Positions 10,940-20,938 of a DNA stretch of 64,000 nt are shown here, piece by piece. The notes beneath the pieces were generated by a model, which was not told where the DNA came from, did no database searches, and saw only the letters and a list, made by a program, of their open reading frames with translations. Source of the stretch: Gonocerus acuteangulatus (Eukaryota; Arthropoda; Insecta; Hemiptera; Coreidae); assembly GCA_946811695.1 (NCBI GenBank), contig OX328123.1, forward strand, positions 153,736,016-153,800,015, written 5' to 3'. The position numbers were made by a program, and so were the translations under genes. The stretch's first letter is position 1. Every line of letters starts with the position of its first letter.

Positions 10940-11225
10940 TAAAGACCCACACTGCGGTTACAGCCGAGTCGGCCGAAACCATTTTGTGTGTCTTTCCAGA
11001 TAGAAACAAACGTAACTAGGAGCCGGGAGTCGGCAATAAAGCAGACTCGGCGCAACAATGGATGACGTGCCGAGTCTGCTTGGACCTCGGTGTGTGGCTC
11101 CCTGGCTTCAATACACAGGCCAATTCCGCCGACTCGGCGCAACAATGGAATGACGTGCCGAGTCTGCTTGGACCTACACAGGCCAATTCCAAAGACTCGG
11201 CCGAAACCGCTGTGTGAGTCTTTAG
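10940..11225. repeat. Compound array of GACTCGGC / GCCGAGTC units
   Basis: Two copies of a unit reading GACTCGGCGCAACAATGG, then ATGACGTGCCGAGTCTGC and TTGGACCT, start near 11045 and 11134. Each unit is closed by the inverted pair GACTCGGC/GCCGAGTC. Diverged outer copies (GAGTCGGCCGAAACC near 10966, GACTCGGCCGAAACC near 11194) frame the array. Confidence 0.8.
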
Positions 11226-11229
11226 CCTT

Positions 11230-11940
11230 AGGTGGTTTTGCACTTCGGACTGACGTCATGTTTAAGTTCTTAGATTTAAAGGAATACGGCTCTATCAAGA
11301 AACTTGATAACATATTAGATCAGGATCTTCGTATTTTATTATTTTTTTTTTGTTTTCTGGACGAAATTGCTTTATGAATAAAATTGTATTAAAAAAGATA
11401 GTTCTTAATTAATATTTTACTCCCCGAACTTCCGTAATTCTAAAAATGTACCGGTAAGGAGAAATTCTGAGGTAACTATAGAATGGAACGCTACGAGAGC
11501 GGGATAAGGGATAAAGGGAGAAGAAGGTTGGCATACATGTGGAGAATTTTAATTAAATTGGAATTTAGGGTTGAGCTCCCCCCCCCGTTGGGGGGCGAAG
11601 GGTTGGGCGTATCGACTTGTCGGGCGTGGGAGGGGGTTGCTAAGAGAGAGTATGATTGGTCAGTGGTTGCCTAGCAACAAGATAAATCTTGAGGGAAAAC
11701 CCACCCCTTTCAGGACCAACCCTCAAGTTTTCAAGCTCCCCGAACATAGATTTCCTTACATATGTTAAAAGAACTTATTTTTGGACTAATAATGGAAAAC
11801 GTTTTAAAGAATGTATAGAAAAATAACAAAAACAAATAAAAATTATTATTATTCTTAGGAAGATCCCTCTAATGAAATATTTACAGACTACCAGAATAGA
11901 AGTCAGTACTGATGGGGAAAAAAGCAACTTTTTTTGAGAA
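11230..11940. other. Unique intronic DNA with short G/C-rich patch
   Basis: No recognisable gene. 11480-11690 is GC-richer, with a C8/G6 patch near 11580, but its short ORFs carry no domain. Confidence 0.4.
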
Positions 11941-11942
11941 CG

Positions 11943-11945
<3 letters not shown>

Positions 11946-12003
<58 letters not shown>

Positions 12004-12127
12004 AATTTGAACGGGGGGCATTTTCGGTGTCTAATGGGAAGGATCGATAAAGACTCGAAGAAATTTGCCACAAATTCCGTCATGAGTGCAACCTCAATAG
12101 CTACTTTCCTTCGGAGGAAAGTGCTAA
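11946..12127 (+). mobile_element. HINE-like family 1, 3' fragment
   Basis: Contains the (AT)n tract (11946-11996), then GGGGGGCATTTTCGGTGTC, ATTCCGTCATGAGTGC and the terminal hairpin at 12103-12122 followed by CTAA. Everything 5' of the AT tract is missing. Confidence 0.75.
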
Positions 12128-12129
12128 AA

Positions 12130-12700
12130 TGCATCATATGTTGAAGAGGATAGTTACAATATTTTTAAAAGTGAAGAAACGATGGTACGGCACATTTTAG
12201 AATGATTATGGAATTACCAGCCTCAAAAAAATCGAACAATGGTAGCAAGATTTCAAATTTCTGAAACTATTACTAACTAAATATTTATTGTCAATTTACA
12301 TAATTAACTAATTTAAAGTGTAGATAATTTCAATATAAAAGTCTTCATGAACAGCTCTGAATATGAATAAAGATAAATAAATATATATGTAACTAATGGA
12401 TAATTTTATGTGAAAAATGCTACAACGAAGGAATCTAACGGGGAGGCAGATAGAATTGAGTCACAGCACGAAAAGGGTGACAATTACGAATGGGCAGAAG
12501 TCTGAGATTATGTTAGACTCCGGTAAAACAGAAATTTCGTGACACGGTTTCTAAATTCATGACTTTTTCGTGATTTTCGTGCCCTATTTTCCATTTCGTG
12601 ACATTTTTGTGATTTTCGTGACTTTTTCGTGCGGTAGACACCCTGTGAATACATCGATTATAAAACTTCTGCTTATAAGGTAATTGGGTTATTCATTATA
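12130..12700. other. AT-rich intronic DNA
   Basis: No gene. 12535-12640 repeats short phrases of the type TTTTCGTGATTTTCGTG, a simple degenerate repeat. Confidence 0.4.
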
Positions 12701-12703
12701 ATT

Positions 12704-12944
12704 AAAGGGGTCGGGGCAAAATAGTGCCAAGCAACATTTTTAGCAAAACTTAACTGTAGCTGCTATATGTTGGATATTATGTGGGACTATCAGTTGACAT
12801 GGCTAATAGCATAAAGAGCTTGTAGTCATATTTTAATAGTATTTGCATCATAGACTGATAATCCCACATATTATCTAACATATAACAGCGAAAGTTAAGT
12901 TTTGTTTGAAATGTTGCTTGGCATTATTTTGCTTCGACCCGTTC
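12704..12944. mobile_element. Palindromic MITE with 4-bp target duplication, copy 1
   Basis: Long terminal inverted repeats start GGGGTCGGGGCAAAATAGTG and continue with CCAAGCAACA for most of the element. AATT is duplicated at 12700-12703 and 12945-12948. Two further copies lie at 23855 and 24612. Confidence 0.8.
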
Positions 12945-13079
12945 AATTATTGTAGATAAAACGCGAAAAAAAATAGATTTAAAAGACAGGCCCCCATAAA
13001 ATTTTCTTTACATAAGCTTAAAAAAGTCATCTCGTTCTACTAGGAAATATCAATTTGATTTTTTTTTTAAATCGATGGG

Positions 13080-13868
13080 CGAGCGAAAAATGATTACTAC
13101 TGTGGACTAATAATTTGTATTCTAGTAGATTTTCAAAATTTCCACCTTACTGTTGTATACAAATATTTTTTGGTCCATTCTCTCTTTAAACTTGGTCGCT
13201 GGATTACTTCATGTCCTCAGCGGTGCGGTTTCCTAAACCACAAATGTTCCCCGGGATTACAGCCGGCTTCCTCAGGTGGTACATAATGCCTGTTCGTTAT
13301 CTGAAAGCAAAGTGTCGAGGATATTTTTAGTCCAGTAGAATGTAATCAGAATGGCTCGTTTACGCCATTCCGAACACATCTTTCCCCACGACTATTACTA
13401 TTCGAAACCTTACTAAATTCCCGAGAAAAAATATTTTGATGTAATTTTCGATGGGGCGATGGCAATCCGAGAAATAAGTGCTTAAAACTTTAAAAATTGT
13501 TAGTTTTGTTTTTTTTTTAACGGGGGTTTGTCACTGTTTACTTACAATTTTAATTGGTTATTGTTTTTTTTAATTGCATTTAATAGTAAAATTAGTATTT
13601 TTATAAAATTAGGTATGACAATGAGAAACGTATTGGTAATAGTGTTTCCCACGGCAAACGTTCAGAAGGTGGGGGGAGTCATTTCCGCATAGAATACTAT
13701 CAGTCTTAAATCTTCCTTCTCTTTGAAATGTCATTATATATTTTTTCACGAAAGGTCAAAACCTACCAATAACTGTTTCTAACGATTTGCTTTATCCTTT
13801 GCTAATGACACTAGAGATAAGAACGGAACCGCGTTAAGATGAAGCAGTTCCTGTGAGTCGGACTTTTT
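13080..13868 (-). mobile_element. HINE-like element, family 2
   Basis: Reverse-oriented copy. The 5' end, read on the minus strand, is AGTCCGACTCACAGGAACTG and then CTTCATCTTAACGCGGTTCC (13826-13868). Interior matches to other family-2 copies include GGTAGACG-type phrases and a TTAGTTTTGTTTTTT segment. Confidence 0.55.
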
Positions 13869-14311
13869 TTTTAAATCTATCTCCGACTGACTTTTCATTA
13901 AACATCCATTGTCCGTATGCGCATCCATCTGGAATGTTTGTTTGCAACGGCGTGCTTTTACTGCCGCAATCCATTTAATTATTTTTGCATTTGCCTTTCT
14001 TCGATTTTCATGAAATTCCACGACTGGCTTTGTTAGTCTCGAAGGATGAATTCTTTTGATGTCCTCGTAGAATTTTAATAACCAGAAAATATGAAGTGAA
14101 CATTTTTGGAAAAATGTTTTATGATCGACGTTTTTGTTCTAACATATTGTTTACTGTTTTGTATTATTCTATCTGTTAATTCTGTAGTTTAGTTTTTAGC
14201 TAAAGAAGGCTGCCAAAGAGCATGCTTAATCGTCCAAATTACAGGGTTTTCTCGAATTTTTCTTTGCTGAGATCCAAACTATTTTATGGTTGAAGACTGG
14301 GTGAGTACATA

Positions 14312-14665
14312 TCAGGCTGTGCCGTATGAAATGACAGTTTTGGACTTGCCGATTTCCTTCAAATGTCTTGAAACAGTCGTGGGTCCTACTCCGAGTTCTT
14401 TGGCATATTCCCTAGTGCTTTTTGAGGGACAAGCTTCAACCCTTTCTTTCAGGTGGTCATTGTCAAGCTTGGTTTCTGGCGTTCCTCGCTCCTCGTTGTC
14501 AAGGTCAAAATTTCCACTTCGAAACCTGGAAAACCACCGGTAAACAGTCCGTTCATTCACCGTTCCCTTCCCGAACGCCGTGTTAATGTTCATACACGCC
14601 TCAGCAGCGCTATGACCGAGCTTAAATTCATAACGAAAAATAATACGGATTTCCGATGAAGTCAT
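14312..14665 (-). CDS. Truncated mariner transposase: DNA-binding domain only (117 aa)
   Basis: Starts at the ATG at 14665 with MTSSEIRIIFRYEFKLGHSA, the HTH_48-type first helix-turn-helix of mariner transposases (about 5-50). A linker with RTVYRWFSRFRSGNFDLDNEE and a second helix-turn-helix follow (about 70-107, ending GVGPTTVSRHLKEIGK). There the sequence jumps into the terminal repeat, which supplies SKTVISYGTA and, as the first three bases of the element, the TGA stop. No residue of the catalytic domain is left. There are no frameshifts or internal stops in 117 codons. By analogy with repressor derivatives of other transposons it might bind mariner ends without cutting; this is inference. 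Full-length mariner transposases are about 345 residues. Confidence 0.85.
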   Translation of the reverse strand: MTSSEIRIIFRYEFKLGHSAAEACMNINTAFGKGTVNERTVYRWFSRFRSGNFDLDNEERGTPETKLDNDHLKERVEACPSKSTREYAKELGVGPTTVSRHLKEIGKSKTVISYGTA

Positions 14666-14856
14666 AATTTAAGTTTTATTTTTTTCTCAGAGGATTGTTC
14701 TCACAACACAGTGGGCAAGTTACTGATTAAATAATAGGAATAGAAGAGCTTTATTTCTATATGAATAACAATGATGTTTGTAAATAATTAAATAAAAAAG
14801 GGAAAGGATTAAATCGCAAAGTAAACAAAACTGACATTTCATACGATACAGCCTGA
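14312..14856 (-). mobile_element. Mariner deletion derivative (545 bp) with intact ends
   Basis: The terminal inverted repeats begin TCAGGCTGT and match at 28 of 31 positions. Both ends abut TA (14310-14311 and 14857-14858), the target duplication of the Tc1/mariner superfamily. The element keeps the 5' UTR and the transposase DNA-binding region and has lost the whole DDD catalytic domain, the deletion joining codon 107 or so directly to the far inverted repeat. Confidence 0.9.
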
Positions 14857-14859
14857 TAG

Positions 14860-15340
14860 AATGAGCACCCTCAGACAAGCAGGCTCAAAGGAGTCAAGAG
14901 CACAACAAAGATGTGGAGGATATGCTAATGGCCCCGGAAGTCAATGCACAAAAAAAAAAAAATATGGAGGAGCGCAAGAAGAGTAAACCTAAGGTAGGAA
15001 ATGGTGATAACATGACTTTGAATAGGCCACAGTCATATGACACAAAGCCAACTAATTACAAAAGAACCTCCGCCTATATTTGAACAATGATTTTAAGTTT
15101 TAGCCATATGCCATATAATAGAGGAATGTCCGGGATATGAAACAAGGTTCAGGCAACTAAATATACCTCGGAATGTAGAAAATCTGCATCATAAAATGCT
15201 GTAAACGAACATGAATAAATAATAAATAAGGAAAAGATAGAAAATAAGGCAGAAGAATAAATAAAATAATCTCCCGATGCAAGCGGAAAAGGATTTTACA
15301 TCCACACAAATATGGAAGTTCCATAAATAGATTCTGGGGC
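14860..15340. other. Intronic DNA, no gene
   Basis: A/T-rich filler. A weak phrase shared by 14938-14970 and 35580-35620 (ATGCTAATGGCC, then an A run) hints at an old dispersed repeat. Confidence 0.35.
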
Positions 15341-15348
15341 GTAATAAC

Positions 15349-15885
15349 TAGGGACCGGATTTTTAGGACAAAATAAGCACCCAATTAGGTTTTTGCAACA
15401 GGCATAATAGGTCTTTTTAGGTTTTTATTTAAAAATCCATTTTAGGTTTTTTTAGGAAATGCGAGTGCACCACGAATCTCGTTGCCCTGTAGGAGCATCG
15501 AAGCCTTAAAAATGGCAGCTGTTTCATTTATATCCAAAGCGTCAACAACTGTTTTTATGTTTTACCCAGTGTGTTAAAATGGGTTCTGGTGGAAGCGACA
15601 CAAGTAAAATTTCCCTGAACGTCTGGAAGATGCTTTTAAGAAAATTAGTTTGATCGAGGAAACGAGTTCATAGAATTGTTTTTTCTATTTTAAAGATTAG
15701 GTCTTTCTAGGTCATTCCATCGTCATTTAGGTGATTTTAGGTGATATCATCCTGAAAAGGTTTTTTCAGGTTCTTCCAAATTTGCATGAATGATACTACA
15801 AGACGTGAATCATATAAAAAACCGATCAATATCATGTTTAGCAGAACAGAAAAAAATAGGTGAAAACCTAAGAATCCGGTCCCTA
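15349..15885. mobile_element. hAT-like non-autonomous element (TAGGGACCGG ends)
   Basis: Inverted ends TAGGGACCGGATTTTTAGG / CCTAAGAATCCGGTCCCTA are flanked by an exact 8-bp duplication, GTAATAAC, at 15341-15348 and 15886-15893. The interior has repeated TTTTTAGGTTTTT phrases and no transposase. Confidence 0.85.
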
Positions 15886-16620
15886 GTAATAACATTGCAC
15901 TTACTCGTCCTGATAAATTCACAATTTAACCTATCCCAACTATACTTTGACCGTTTCTTATCACTTCAACCGCTGAATGTTCGCATCTCGTTAATTTTAA
16001 TTGTCTTTTCTTATGACTAAATGTGTAGCTGCTTTTTGATCTGTACTACCTGGCTTAGGGATTATGAAAGGTCGGCATTTCCTGATTGCATCGTCGATTC
16101 ACCATCCCAAGCGGCTTTTCTTTACCTTACAGAAGGAAATAAATAAGCTTAAAGGGCCCCAAATACGTTACGTTGCGATATGCTGTACGACGCGTTGTAC
16201 AAGTAAAACAAATAGATTTGCAGTATGAAGACTTTGCCACATAAGTCCAAACTCAGTTGTACAACAAGTCGGACAGAACTTGCAGTACTGTTCTATGGTT
16301 GTGTATCTGATGGTACCATTCGTAAACAAAAAGGTTGCAGCTGTTGTTGCGTTATTAGTTCTGGACGATTTCGATATAAGTAATAAAGTCAAAAATAACA
16401 AAGAAGAAGTGATGTAAAAAGTAGCTGCTACATAAAGATGTATTCTCAGATGTTAAATTAGTACGAGAATTACATGAGAAAAAACGTATTTGATCGTTGA
16501 TCGCAGTGCAAGTTGTCTGTCTGCCACACAAGTTCCAACTGCTTGCTGCCGCACACATTAAAATAAACATAAATTTAAGGACGTGTATATATAAAAGTAA
16601 TATTAATTTTGCAAGCCTAC

Positions 16621-16746
16621 CTGTGAGAGACATCGTTGGAGCCTAACTCCTGCTTGGGCCCGGGGGTGACTATGGCAGGATGGGAATGAGGGGAGAGCCC
16701 TGGGTGGGGCGCCATCAGTCCAGTCGGCGAGAACCTATAGAAATCA
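16621..16746 (-). CDS. pan: pangolin (TCF/LEF) coding exon upstream of HMG box
   Basis: Part of the nuclear effector of Wnt signalling, which binds CTTTGWW sites through its HMG box and beta-catenin/Armadillo through its N-terminus. The 126-bp exon is bounded by a TTGTTGTCAG acceptor and a GTAGGC donor. It starts with one base completing Ser and encodes DFYRFSPTGLMAPHPGLSPH then SHPAIVTPGPKQELGSNDVSH, ending with two bases of a split codon. This matches the conserved pangolin segment just before the HMG region. The phase (1 base in) fits the two bases left by the 19028-19123 exon. A second possible acceptor, TTTCTATAG, lies 12 bp further in (exon starting at 16734) and would delete SDFY in frame, leaving Arg. 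The next exon downstream is not in the window. Confidence 0.9.
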
Positions 16747-17094
16747 CTGACAACAAAGTTTTTAATTAAATTTATTTGAAAAAATAATCATTGTAGACAA
16801 GTAATCATCTTGTATTATTATAAAAAAATAACAAAAACAATTTCTTTGAAAGGAAAAAAAAATAAAAATATATCAACACAAAATTTTGAATTAATAAAAT
16901 TGGCAACTCAATAGATGTTTTATTACAGAAAATATTTACAAAATAATACATTTTGGGCCTTTTTAGAAACCTGAGACGTCGATTATTACAGGTTTATACA
17001 TCTAAGTAACATTTCAAAAGTGATTATGAAAAAAAGAGGAACCAATGATCAAAAACTGATTGGCGATTATTTTATAGTTGCTAAACAGTGAGAT

Positions 17095-17322
17095 GTACAT
17101 ATTGTCCCTAACATGTCTAACTATCGAATATGAAAAGCGGAACAAACAAACATATTCGATAGGTACTTTATTTAAGGCATTAACGGCTATTCTAAAGGGG
17201 TTAGAGTTGCGACTATTTGCGACATGCCATATCGCCCACAATCCATAAGCAAAGTTTCGAATGTGAAAAACAAGATTTTTTATATTCGATAGTTTGACAT
17301 AGTAGGGACAATATCTATGTAC
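17095..17322. mobile_element. Short inverted-repeat (MITE-like) element
   Basis: GTACATATTGTCCCTAAC followed by AACTATCGAATAT at the left is the imperfect reverse complement of the sequence ending at 17322; the arms are about 38 bp. No coding sequence and no clear target duplication. Confidence 0.55.
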
Positions 17323-17513
17323 CAACTCAAAAACAGTCTAAATATCCGTTTCTTGCCGATTTTTACGTACAAACAACATGCATTCGAGTAAAATTTACAT
17401 AGGTAATTTTCACTCCCATTTTTTGTTTTCAATTTTCTCTATTTTCATGTAGATAAGTCGAATTATAACTTCGATGAATCGATGTTCTGTAAGTCAAACT
17501 GTATGTAAGTCGA

Positions 17514-17783
17514 CATGGGCGTATATAGAAAATAATTTCGGAGGGGGCTGGGAAAATTCGGGGGGGGGGGGGGGGTTGAGACCATTTCCGGGGTATGGAA
17601 TACTAACAATCTAGAACTTGGAATAGTTTTAACCAACTAAAACGCTATTACACCCAAAATAAAATATTTTTTATGAACTAAGTGATCTTATTTAATTTAC
17701 TTTTAAGGGTTTATGAAACATTTTTACCGATCAACTCAAAATTTCGGGGGGGGGGGCTGCAGCCCCCCTTATATACGCCCATG
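17514..17783. mobile_element. MITE, CATGGGCGTATA family, copy 4
   Basis: The best-preserved copy: CATGGGCGTATATAG to TATATACGCCCATG, with G runs near both ends. The 8-bp duplication TAAGTCGA is exact at 17506-17513 and 17784-17791. Confidence 0.9.
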
Positions 17784-17875
17784 TAAGTCGAACAATTTTT
17801 GGCGGTCCTTTGAACGTCGACTTATCGAGGGTTGACTGTACCTCCATTAGGATCCTGCAAGATTAGGCTTTGCAG

Positions 17876-17951
17876 GGTCTCCCCGTGGTGTAGTGGCTAA
17901 CGCCTTAGATTCTCATGTGGGAGATAGTGGGTTCGATTCCCACCGGCACAC
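17876..17951 (+). mobile_element. tRNA-like SINE head, family A type
   Basis: Carries an A-box-like TGGTGTAGTGGCTAACGCC and a B-box, GGGTTCGATTCCCACC. It cannot form a full tRNA: the 3' acceptor strand and CCA-end context are missing. The usual family-A body does not follow, so this is an isolated head. Confidence 0.6.
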
Positions 17952-18301
17952 ATTGGGACAAAATCGAAAAATCCTGGCCAGAACTTTCGTTTATTAGACA
18001 TATTGTTTACTAATAACTTCTAGAGACTAGATGAAACATGACTTTCCCTTCTTATTGTTATTCAAGTAATTGGACTAGGGAGTGAATTTGTTCAGTCAGT
18101 GCTCTTGAAACAGTTACATTGAAACTTTGAAACGATACATTTTTATTTCATGGTATTACAAAACGCTAATTCATTATATAAAGCCTTGTAATACGGCATT
18201 GTTTTAAGAAAACTGGAAAATCGTCCACCTCGATAAACGATTCATCCATTCTTCACAGGAGCTCCGTAGAATTTTATAAGTATTTTATTCGTGCTTAGCA
18301 G

Positions 18302-18530
18302 CTCAAAAAAAAAACAAAAAAAAAAACAAAAAAAAAAAAAAAAAAAAAAAAAAAAACATAGAAGTAGGTGGTTTCAGAGTTTTGGCCAAGATTTTTCGAC
18401 ATTGCCCCAGTGTGCGGCGGCAGGACTTTTCTCGTCTCACGGCTCGTTGATAAAATTCCTCGCTGCACCTTAGATGTCGGCGCTAATGGTCTAGATGACG
18501 GTGCGCCAGGGAACAAAAAAAAAAAAAATA
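18302..18530 (+). mobile_element. SINE family A, 3' body with A tail, after a poly(A) tract
   Basis: After an A run (18302-18356), 18410-18515 repeats the family-A body (CACGGCTCGTTGATAAAATT, CCTCGCTGCACC, GTGCGCC) and ends in its own A run. The tRNA head is absent. Confidence 0.65.
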
Positions 18531-18640
18531 ATAATAATAAAATAAAATAATTAGACTTTGCGTATATATTTAGTGCACGCACCTCCTGGTATTTAAGCTT
18601 AGATGCCTTTCCTCCCAAAAATTCTATTGACCACAATTAA

Positions 18641-18683
<43 letters not shown>

Positions 18684-18687
<4 letters not shown>

Positions 18688-18885
18688 AATTTTAACGTCC
18701 ATTATTATTAACAACGAATTCTGGGACGAGTTATCTATAGGTTACCACCCTTTTCTAACCGGAATAGGGCTGAAGCCTTTTCTTTTTTCTAAAGAAAAGC
18801 CACCACCCCATAGTGGGAATCCAACTCAAGACCTTTGGCTCGGAGAGTTAAGTAAGTCACGCCTTAACACTCACGGCCACCGGGC

Positions 18886-18887
<2 letters not shown>
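18684..18887 (-). mobile_element. tRNA-derived SINE, family B, inside a TA microsatellite
   Basis: A copy of the 61435 element, lying between (AT)n tracts at 18645-18683 and 18888-18974. It sits about 140 bp beyond the donor of the 19028 pangolin exon. Confidence 0.8.
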
Positions 18888-18972
<85 letters not shown>

Positions 18973-18974
18973 TA
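18888..18974. repeat. (TA)n microsatellite near pangolin exon
   Basis: Nearly pure TA dinucleotides for about 85 bp, 53 bp from the exon donor. Confidence 0.95.
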
Positions 18975-19027
18975 CACACAGAAATGCATCTGCATTTGAA
19001 TATATGCTAATTAATATGCGTAAATAC

Positions 19028-19123
19028 CTCGGTAGACTGGCTGAGGTGATAGGGAGCGAGGATGGGTACGGACTCCTGAACCCAGCGCTGCCGCTGCTGA
19101 TCGGGTACATACTCGGCGTGTGC
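19028..19123 (-). CDS. pan: pangolin (TCF/LEF) coding exon
   Basis: The 96-bp exon lies between ATATGGACAG (acceptor) and GTATTTAC (donor). One base completes Trp of the preceding exon, then come 31 codons, HTPSMYPISSGSAGFRSPYP and SSLPITSASLP, and two bases (AG) that combine with the next exon to Ser, or to Arg with the alternative acceptor. The phases agree exactly with both neighbours. The sequence is the proline/serine-rich context-dependent region of TCF between the N-terminus and the HMG box, strongly matching pangolin. The polypyrimidine tract is weak and TA repeats crowd the donor side, so inclusion may vary. Confidence 0.92.
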
Positions 19124-19293
19124 CTGTCCATATAAAGACTATTAAACATATAGAAATTCACTATGTAAAATCTCTATAATATATATTAAATTTAAAAAAA
19201 ATATAATTATTTATGTAATTTGAAGGTGAGGGTTGAGAAGAATCGATGGATTCTTTAAGTAATTGGTAGGAGTTTTTCCCTAAAATTGTTTAA

Positions 19294-19341
19294 GACATTA
19301 ATTAATGATTGCGTTTCGAACCTCTTTAGGTTCATCATCAG
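19294..19341 (-). ncRNA. Hammerhead-ribozyme-like core (probably decayed)
   Basis: Read on the minus strand: CTGATGA, then a perfect 6-bp stem GAACCT/AGGTTC with loop AAAG, then GAAAC (19313-19341). A GTC that could be the cleavage triplet lies at 19294-19296. I could not pair a convincing stem I. Such motifs are known in Penelope-like and other retroelements. Likely a remnant. Confidence 0.45.
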
Positions 19342-19459
19342 GCATCTTAAATTAAGTCGTGTTAAGGTGTATTATAATTTTTAAGTTTCATATTAAGGTC
19401 CATCAATTATGAATTTTGAGTATAAACGTTAAGAATCTTCATAATTTGTTAATTAAGAA

Positions 19460-19612
19460 GTCGACCGTTGAGTTATAAAAGGTGCGTAGATCATCGGGAT
19501 TCGATCATATGATTGAATACAAACAAAAATGTCATAACTAAAAATTCAATCACATAATAAGCTTTTTATTCAATCACATGACCGAACCCTGATGATTACA
19601 GCTTTCACAATC
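19460..19612. repeat. Imperfect inverted repeat related to 30225-30375
   Basis: Contains GTCGACCGTTGAG, shared with 30231, then ATCATCGGGATTCGATCATA and a facing complement around 19570-19600. Probably the same element family as the 30 kb hairpin. Confidence 0.5.
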
Positions 19613-19712
19613 TGTTGACTGGACAAGTCACAATCAATGCGATTATGGACCTTAATGTTTTAAACAATTTTGGGGAGCCACACCTTCCTATTACTCCAAG
19701 AAGAATTATTTA

Positions 19713-19819
19713 TTACTAGCTGACCCGGCGAACTTCGTACCGCCTAACGGTCGATTCTTTAATTTTTTATTTTTTTTTAATACTTATTCTGCTATTTGGG
19801 ACACCGGGTCAGCTAGTAA
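19713..19819. mobile_element. 107-bp inverted-repeat element, TTACTAGCTGACCCGG ends
   Basis: The ends TTACTAGCTGACCCGG and CCGGGTCAGCTAGTAA are exact reverse complements. The interior holds GCGAACTTCGTACCGCC, a phrase common in arthropod repeats. Related edge motifs (AGCTAGT / ACTAGCTG) occur at 42640, 43088 and 54757. Confidence 0.6.
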
Positions 19820-19824
19820 GATAA

Positions 19825-20930
19825 AAAAATAAAACAGAAAGTTATTAAGTCAACAATTACATTATGTAAAAAAATTTCTAAGTATGTATTATTGAACGTT
19901 CATATGACTCTTTAGAGATCCTGGAACAAGATATTGTTAATCTTTTCTTTAAAAACTTAAAATTAAATATTGATGAAAGAGAGCTTAAAGCATTAAGAAG
20001 GGCAAAGGTAAATATTTGTTAAATAATGTATATATTCTTGTTAAGTATTGTTCTTGCTTTCAATCAAGGTTTAAAATTATGTAATTACTTTGAGGTATTG
20101 ATAAGGAAAGTTCTCAAGAATATTCTACAGGAAAGACTGGAATCAGCTAATCTCGTATTTCATGTCTGTTTTTTAATGGCGTTCTATAAGCTGTAGGATA
20201 AAATCAATGAAACATCAGTCTAAAATGTATTTAGCATCTTGTTGTATAACAGTTTGCCGCTTTGAAACCAAATGTTGAATTCATTTCCTGAAAAAAAAAA
20301 AAAAACCTTGGTTTTGAAAGAAAGAGGTTAACACCTCCTTTTACACTTAATCCACTGAAGTCATGTTCCTGCAGCTTGATTAGTTTTGGAGGCTGCGGAG
20401 AAGATGATAATAATAATCCGAAGACCATTTTCGCCATATATTTCTACAAGTCATATATTTCGATATGTTGAAGCAGCCTTTTCTGCTTTATCGAATTCCC
20501 AAAGCAAAAAATAAATAAGTTTTACCAACCAAAATATGATAACTATAAGTGTATTTAATTCTATAATAAATACAAAATATAAACAAAAATAAACTGAAAA
20601 GGAGGGATTAGTAATATAAACATATAAAGAGACAGAATATTGAAAGCCGACATTACTTATAGGATTACACGATACATTATTTCAGCAATAAAATTGGCAA
20701 TAAACTGTAATTAGAAATTCCAAGCGAACACAATTCCTTCAAAAACTTAAAAAACAGTAGGAGGGGAAATTATGCAAAAAAAAACAAAAAAAAACAACTT
20801 CTGCACTTATATAGACATACTATAGTTATAGCACAATATGCTTTAGTCTTGTACGTTTATACTTAGTGTAATTTAATGACTTAATATCATAGTCAACTAT
20901 GATAAAGGAAATCCTTCATATGTGGACTTG
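19825..20930. other. AT-rich intronic DNA, no gene
   Basis: No domain-bearing ORF or repeat recognised. Confidence 0.45.
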
Positions 20931-20938
20931 AGCTGTTT

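Noticed and set aside
13195..13330. Possible minus-strand exon with TTTGCTTTCAG acceptor
   Set aside because: The translation does not match any family, and the region fits a diverged HINE-like copy.
1..16620. HMG-box exons of pangolin
   Set aside because: I searched both strands for the KPLNAFMLYMKEMR-type coding text and found none; they are presumably left of the window.
17876..17951. Functional tRNA genes (also 23952, 34591, 55845, 57391, 60930, 61600)
   Set aside because: All lack a proper 3' acceptor strand and are followed by SINE bodies or nothing.
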